Part shown: positions 57,201-64,000 of the stretch, piece by piece
How the letters are laid out: each line of letters opens with the position of its first letter
Position numbering within the stretch: the first letter of the stretch is position 1
From: Rhabditoides inermis
Taxonomy: Eukaryota; Nematoda; Chromadorea; Rhabditida; Rhabditidae
Direction: 5' to 3'
Length of the DNA: 64,000 nucleotides
Assembly (NCBI GenBank): GCA_963966185.1
Contig: CAWZYM010000135.1
Coordinates: 1 to 64,000, forward strand
The notes under the pieces: model-generated
The model's database searches: none
The model's input: only the letters and a program-made list of their open reading frames with translations
What the model was told of the DNA's origin: nothing
Translations under genes and position numbers: made by a program

Positions 57201-60200
57201 TAATGCGAAACTAACACGAAAAGTCAAGATTTAATCAGACTAAACTATTTTAAAATATAGTATTTTGGATGCTCTTTCAAGTGGTAAAGATTATATGTGG
57301 AAGGGCGCATTGCTATCCATATATAGCAGCTCCTCCCTTGACAGGTTGGGTCTAGAATCGACTGTTTTAATGCGAAACTAACACGAAAAGTCAAGATTTA
57401 ATCAGACTGAACTATTTTGAAATATAGTATTTTGGATGCTCTATCAAATGGTAGTGATGATATGTGGAAGGGCGCCTTGATGTCCATATATAGCAGCTCC
57501 TCCCTTGACAGGTTGGGTCTGGAATCGACTGTTTTAATGCGAAACTAACACGAAAAGTCAAGATTTAATCAGACTAAACTATTTTAAAATATAGTATTTT
57601 GGATGCTCTTTCAAGTGGTAAAGATGATATGTGGAAGGGCGCCTTGATATCCATATATAGCAGCTCCTCCCTTGACAGGTTGGGTCTGGAATCGACTGTT
57701 TTAATGTGAAACTAACACGAAAAGTCAAGATTTAATCAGACAGAACTATTTTAAAACATAGTATTTTGGATGCTCTTTCAAGTGGTAAAGATGATATGTG
57801 GAAGGGCGCATTGCTATCTATATATAGCAACTCCTCCCTTGACAGTTTGGGTCTGGAATCGACTGTTTTAATGCGAAACTAACACGAAAAGTCAAGATTT
57901 AATCAGACTGAACTATTTTAAATTATAGTATTTTGGATGCTCTTTCAAGTGGTAAAGATTATATGTGGAAGGGCGCATTGCTATCCATATATAGCAGCTC
58001 CTCCCTTGACAGGTTGGGTCTAGAATCGACTGTTTTAATGCGAAACTAACACGAAAAGTCAAGATTTAATCAGACTGAACTATTTTAAAATATAGTATTT
58101 TGGATGCTCTTTCAAGTGGTAAAGATTATATGTGGAAGGGCGCATTGCTATCCATATATAGCAGCTCCTCCCTTGACAGGTTGGGTCTAGAATCGACTGT
58201 TTTAATGCGAAACTAACACGAAAAGTCAAGATTTAATCAGACTGAACTATTTTAAAATTCAGTATTTTGGATGCTCTTTCAAAAGGTAAAGATGATATGT
58301 GGAAGGGCGCCTTGATATCCATATATAGCAGCTCCTCCCTTGACAGGTTGGGTCTGGAATCGACTGTTTTAATGCGAAACTAACACGAAAAGTCAAGATT
58401 TAATCCGACTGAACTATTTTGAAATATAGTATTTTGGATGCTCTATCAAATGGTAGTGATGATATGTGGAAGGGCGCTTTGATATCCATATATAGCAGCT
58501 CCTCCCTTGACAGGTTGGATCTGGAATCGACTGTTTTAATGCGAAACTAACACGAAAAGTCAAGATTTAATCAGACTGAACTATTTTAAAATATAGTATT
58601 TTGGATGCTCTATCAAATGGTAGTGATGATATGTGGAAGGGCGCCTTGATATCCATATATAGAAGCTCCTCCCTTGACAGGTTGGATCTGGAATCGACTG
58701 TTTTAATGCGAAACTAACACGAAAAGTCAAGATTTAATCAGATTGAACTATTTAAAAACATAGTATTTTGGATGCTCTATCAAATGGTAGTGATGATATG
58801 TGAAAGGGCGCCTTGATATCCATATATAGAAGCTCCTCCCTTGACAGGTTGGATCTGGAATCGACTGTTTTAATGCGAAACTAACACGAAAAGTCAAGAT
58901 TTAATCAGACTAAACTATTTTAAAATATAGTATTTTGGATGCTCTTTCAAGTGGTAAAGATGATATGTGGAAGGGCGCCTTGATATCCATATATAGCAGC
59001 TCCTCCCTTGACAGGTTGGGTCTGGAATCGACTGTTTTAATGCGAAACTAACACGAAAAGTCAAGATTTAATCAGACTGAACTATTTTGAAATATAGTAT
59101 TTTGGATGTTCTATCAAATGGTAGTGATGATATGTGGAAGGGCGCCTTGATGTCCATATATAGCAGCTCCTCCCTTGACAGGTTGGGTCTGGAATCGACT
59201 GTTTTAATGCGAAACTAACACGAAAAGTCAAGATTTAATCAGACAGAACTATTTTAAAACATAGTATTTTGGATGCTCTTTCAAGTGGTAAAGATGATAT
59301 GTGGAAGGGCGCATTGCTATCCATATATAGCAACTCCTCCCTTGACAGGTTGGGTCTAGAATCGACTGTTTTAATGCGAAACTAACACGAAAACTCAAGA
59401 TTTAATCAGACTGAACTATTTTAAAAATTAGTATTTTGGATGCTCTTTCAAGTGGTTAAGATGATATGTGGAAGGGCGCCTTGATATCCATATATAGCAG
59501 CTCCTCCCTTGACAGTTTGGGTCTGGAATCGACTGTTTTAATGCGAAACTAACACGAAAAGTCAAGATTTAATCAGACTGAACTATTTTAAATTATAGTA
59601 TTTTGGATGCTCTTTCAAGTGGTAAAGATTATATGTGGAAGGGCGCATTGCTATCCATATATAGCAGCTCCTCCCTTGACAGGTTGGGTCTAGAATCGAC
59701 TGTTTTAATGCGAAACTAACACGAAAAGTCAAGATTTAATCAGACTGAACTATTTTAAAATATAGTATTTTGGATGCTCTTTCAAGTGGTAAAGATTATA
59801 TGTGGAAGGGCGCATTGCTATCCATATATAGCAGCTCCTCCCTTGACAGGTTGGGTCTAGAATCGACTGTTTTAATGCGAAACTAACACGAAAAGTCAAG
59901 ATTTAATCAGACTGAACTATTTTAAAATTCAGTATTTTGGATGCTCTTTCAAGTGGTAAAGATGATATGTGGAAGGGCGCCTTGATATCCATATATAGCA
60001 GCTCCTCCCTTGACAGGTTGGGTCTGGAATCGACTGTTTTAATGCGAAACTAACACGAAAAGTCAAGATTTAATCAGACTAAACTATTTTAAAATATAGT
60101 ATTTTGGATGCTCTTTCAAGTGGTAAAGATGATATGTGGAAGGGCGCCTTGATATCCATATATAGCAGCTCCTCCCTTGACAGGTTGGGTCTGGAATCGA

Positions 60201-61968
60201 CTGTTTTAATGTGAAACTAACACGAAAAGTCAAGATTTAATCAGACAGAACTATTTTAAAACATAGTATTTTGGATGCTCTTTCAAGTGGTAAAGATGAT
60301 ATGTGGAAGGGCGCATTGCTATCTATATATAGCAACTCCTCCCTTGACAGTTTGGGTCTGGAATCGACTGTTTTAATGCGAAACTAACACGAAAAGTCAA
60401 GATTTAATCAGACTGAACTATTTTAAATTGTAGTATTTTGGATGCTCTTTCAAGTGGTAAAGATTATATGTGGAAGGGCGCATTGCTATCCATATATAGC
60501 AGCTCCTCCCTTGACAGGTTGGGTCTAGAATCGACTGTTTTAATGCGAAACTAACACGAAAAGTCAAGATTTAATCCGACTGAACTATTTTGAAATATAG
60601 TATTTTGGATGCTCTATCAAATGGTAGTGATGATATGTGGAAGGGCGCTTTGATATCCATATATAGCAGCTCCTCCCTTGACAGGTTGGATCTGGAATCG
60701 ACTGTTTTAATGCGAAACTAACACGAAAAGTCAAGATTTAATCAGACTGAACTATTTTAAAATATAGTATTTTGGATGCTCTTTCAAGTGGTAAAGATGA
60801 TATGTGGAAGGGCGCCTTGATATCCATATATAGCAGCTCCTCCCTTGACAGGTTGGGTCTGGAATCGACTGTTTTAATGCGAAACTAACACGAAAAGTCA
60901 AGATTTAATCAGACTGAACTATTTTGAAATATAGTATTTTGGATGCTCTATCAAATGGTAGTGATGATATGTGGAAGGGCGCCTTGATGTCCATATATAG
61001 CAGCTCCTCCCTTGACAGGTTGGGTCTGGAATCGACTGTTTTAATGCGAAACTAACACGAAAAGTCAAGATTTAATCAGACTGAACTATTTTGAAATATA
61101 GTATTTTGGATGCTTTATCAAATGGTAGTGATGATATGTGGAAGGGCGCTTTCATATCCATATAGCAGCTCCTCCCTTGACAGGTTGGGTCTGGAATCGA
61201 CTGTTTTAATGCGAAACTAACCCGAAAAGTCAAGATTTAATCAGACTAAACTATTTTAAAATATAGTATTTTGGATGCTCTTTCAAGTGGTAAAGATGAT
61301 ATGTGGAAGGGCGCCTTGATGTCCATATATAGCAGCTCCTCCCTTGACAGGTTGGGTCTGGAATCGACTGTTTTAATGCGAAACTAACACGAAAAGTCAA
61401 GATTTAATCCGACTGAACTATTTTGAAATATAGTATTTTGGATGCTTTATCAAATGGTAGTGATGATATGTGGAAGGGCGCTTTGATATCCATATATAGC
61501 AGCTCCTCCCTTGACAGGTTGGGTCTGGAATCGACTGTTTTAATGCGAAACTAACCCGAAAAGTCAAGATTTAATCAGACTGAACTATTTTGAAATATAG
61601 TATTTTGGATGCTTTATCAAATGGTAGTGATGATATGTGGAAGGGCGCTTTGATATCCATATATAGCAGCTCCTCCCTTGACAGGTTGGGTCTGGAATCG
61701 ACTGTTTTAATGCGAAACTAACCCGAAAAGTCAAGATTTAATCAGACTAAACTATTTTAAAATATAGTATTTTGGATGCTCTATCAAATGGTAGTGATGA
61801 TATGTGGAAGGGCGCCTTGATATCCATATACAGAAGCTCCTCCCTTGACAGGTTGGATCTGGAATCGACTGTTTTAATGCGAAACTAACACGAAAAGTCA
61901 AGATTTAATCAGATTGAACTATTTTAAAATATAGTATTTTGGATGCTCTATCAAATGGTAGTGATGAT
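48242..61968. repeat. 167-bp satellite array, block 2
   Basis: About 82 monomers in the same orientation as block 1. Diagnostic variants include GATGTCCATATATAG, ATATGAAGCAGC and CATCTTGAAC. A nine-monomer unit of about 1,507 bp is tandemly duplicated: CATCTTGAAC at 51548 and 53055, and the CCATACATATATAG variant at 51458 and 52965. No gene. Confidence 0.95.
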
Positions 61969-62357
61969 TAGGGATGTCAAGTAGGCGGAGCTTTGATGGC
62001 ACAAATATGCGGCATCTTCCCGCGCCAAACGGAATACACCATTCGACGCGCCGTAAAAAGTTGTATCTAGTAATGCCTTCCTTTTGGCGCTGGACCGTGT
62101 CATAACCTATTATTTTTGACAAAAATTGATTTGATCCTATGAAAATGACGTCAAAAAGGGGCGTGGCTTAGCCTTTCTCTGTGAAGTTGTGTGCCGCGCA
62201 CGCCCTCAAACCGCGCGCTTTCGATGCGCGTAACGCGGAAATGAAAGAACACAACTAATTAAAATGATACTATTTCAAAACTACATTCAATTTACTTCAT
62301 TTTGATATACAGTAAGCACATATCCGTAACACTTGAAAATTCCCCTTGACATCCCTA
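61969..62357. mobile_element. hAT-type MITE
   Basis: 389 bp with a perfect 13-bp terminal inverted repeat, TAGGGATGTCAAG...CTTGACATCCCTA, flanked by an 8-bp duplication, GTGATGAT (61961-61968 and 62358-62365). An 8-bp duplication and TAGGG ends are hAT hallmarks. It has no transposase frame. The 67-aa minus frame across it is not a gene. Confidence 0.88.
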
Positions 62358-64000
62358 GTGATGATATGTGGAAGGGCGCCTTGATATCCATATATAGAAG
62401 CTCCTCCCTTGACAGGTTGGATCTGGAATCGACTGTTTTAATGCGAAACTAACACGAAAAGTCAAGATTTAATCAGACTAAACTATTTTAAAATATAGTA
62501 TTTTGGATGCTCTTTCAAGTGGTAAAGATGATATGTGGAAGGGCGCCTTGATATCCATATATAGCAGCTCCTCCCTTGACAGGTTGGGTCTGGAATCGAC
62601 TGTTTTAATGTGAAACTAACACGAAAAGTCAAGATTTAATCAGACTGAACTATTTTGAAATATAGTATTTTGGATGCTCTATCAAATGGTAGTGATGATA
62701 TGTGGAAGGGCGCCTTGATGTCCATATATAGCAGCTCCTCCCTTGACAGGTTGGGTCTGGAATCGACTGTTTTAATGCGAAACTAACGCGAAAAGTCAAG
62801 ATTTAATCAGACTGAACTATTTTAAAATATAGTATTTTGGATGCTCTTTCAAGTGGTAAAGATGATATGTGGAAGGGCGCATTGCTATCCATATATAGCA
62901 GCTCCTCCCTTGACAGGTTGGGTCTAGAATCGACTGTTTTAATGCGAAACTAACACGAAAAGTCAAGATTTAATCAGACTGAACTATTTCAAAATATAGT
63001 ATTTTGGATGCTCTTTCAAGTGGTAAAGATGATATGTGGAAGGGCGCCTTGATATCCATATGAAGCAGCTCCTCCCTTGACAGGTTGGGTCTGGAATCGA
63101 CTGTTTTAATGCGAAACTAACACGAAAAGTCAAGATTTAATCAGACTGAACTATTTTAAAACATAGTATTTTGGATGCTCTTTCAAGTGGTAGTGATGAT
63201 ATGTGGAAGGGCGCTTTGATATCCATATATAGCAGCTCCTCCCTTGACAGGTTGGATCTGGAATCGACTGTTTTAATGCGAAACTAACACGAAAAGTCAA
63301 GATTTAATCAGACTGAACTACTTTAAAATATAGTATTTTGGATGCCCTATCAAATGGTAGTAATGATATGTGGAAGGGCGCCTTGATATCCATATATAGC
63401 AGCTCCTCCCTTGACAGGTTGGGTCTGGAATCGACTGTTTTAATGCGAAACTAACACGAAAAGTCAAGATTTAATCAGACTGAACTATTTTAAAATATAG
63501 TATTTTGGATGCTCTTTCAAGTGGTAAAGATGATATGTGGAAGGGCGCCTTGATATCCATATATAGCAGCTCCTCCCTTGACAGGTTGGGTCTGGAATCG
63601 ACTGTTTTAATGCGAAACTAACACGAAAAGTCAAGATTTAATCAGACTGAACTATTTTGAAATATAGTATTTTGGATGCTCTATCAAATGGTAGTGATGA
63701 TATGTGGAAGGGCGCCTTGATGTCCATATATAGCAGCTCCTCCCTTGACAGGTTGGGTCTGGAATCGACTGTTTTAATGCGAAACTAACACGAAAAGTCA
63801 AGATTTAATCAGACTGAACTATTTTGAAATATAGTATTTTGGATGCTTTATCAAATGGTAGTGATGATATGTGGAAGGGCGCTTTCATATCCATATAGCA
63901 GCTCCTCCCTTGACAGGTTGGGTCTGGAATCGACTGTTTTAATGCGAAACTAACCCGAAAAGTCAAGATTTAATCAGACTAAACTATTTTAAAATATAGT
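62358..64000. repeat. 167-bp satellite array, block 3
   Basis: About 10 more monomers continue in the same phase and orientation after the MITE and run to the window edge. Variants match those of block 2 (GATGTCC, ATATGAAGCAGC, TTTCATATCCATATAGCAG). Confidence 0.95.

Noticed and set aside
62041..62200. Coding capacity in the hAT element
   Set aside because: Too short, no transposase motifs; the frame runs from the MITE into the satellite on the minus strand.

Overview
The window looks like nematode DNA. The indications are short introns (about 43-71 bp) with nematode-type acceptors, start codons lying just downstream of splice acceptors as in spliced-leader genes, and a BEL/Pao retroelement whose envelope resembles phlebovirus glycoproteins, a combination known from nematodes (for example Ascaris Tas). 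The genus cannot be told from sequence alone.

Positions 1-99 are a 19-bp minisatellite. Positions 100-32643 are a tandem LTR-internal-LTR-internal-LTR array of one very large BEL/Pao endogenous retrovirus. The three LTRs are 330 bp each (TGT...ACA). Each internal region has a primer-binding site, a 1.57-kb leader with about 14 short hairpin repeats, one giant gag-pol-env reading frame, and an unusual 4.6-kb 3' module. Both copies are broken, in different places. Copy 1 lost 1,677 bp spanning the end of integrase and the start of env, replaced by 20 bp of filler that looks templated. Copy 2 keeps a 3,449-codon frame but lost 138 bp, in frame, that encode the end of RNase H.

The 3' module is the most novel part. 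By matching donors, acceptors and phases I read four spliced accessory genes in it. One is a sense four-exon gene (247 aa) with CCHC zinc knuckles and a coiled coil. The others are three antisense genes: a helical protein (237 aa), an unrecognised protein (188 aa), and a likely type I membrane protein (154 aa). The main Gag has no zinc knuckle, so the sense gene may supply that function separately. Divergence between the copies is concentrated in this module.

Positions 32644-64000 are mostly a 167-bp satellite, roughly 170 monomers with higher-order periods of 1,111 bp and about 1,507 bp. Two DNA transposons interrupt it. One is a 2,744-bp TTAA-flanked element (45498-48241) carrying spliced gene fragments, possibly from a nuclear receptor, and a nested foldback with tRNA-like arms. 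The other is a 389-bp hAT-type MITE (61969-62357). No intact cellular gene is evident.
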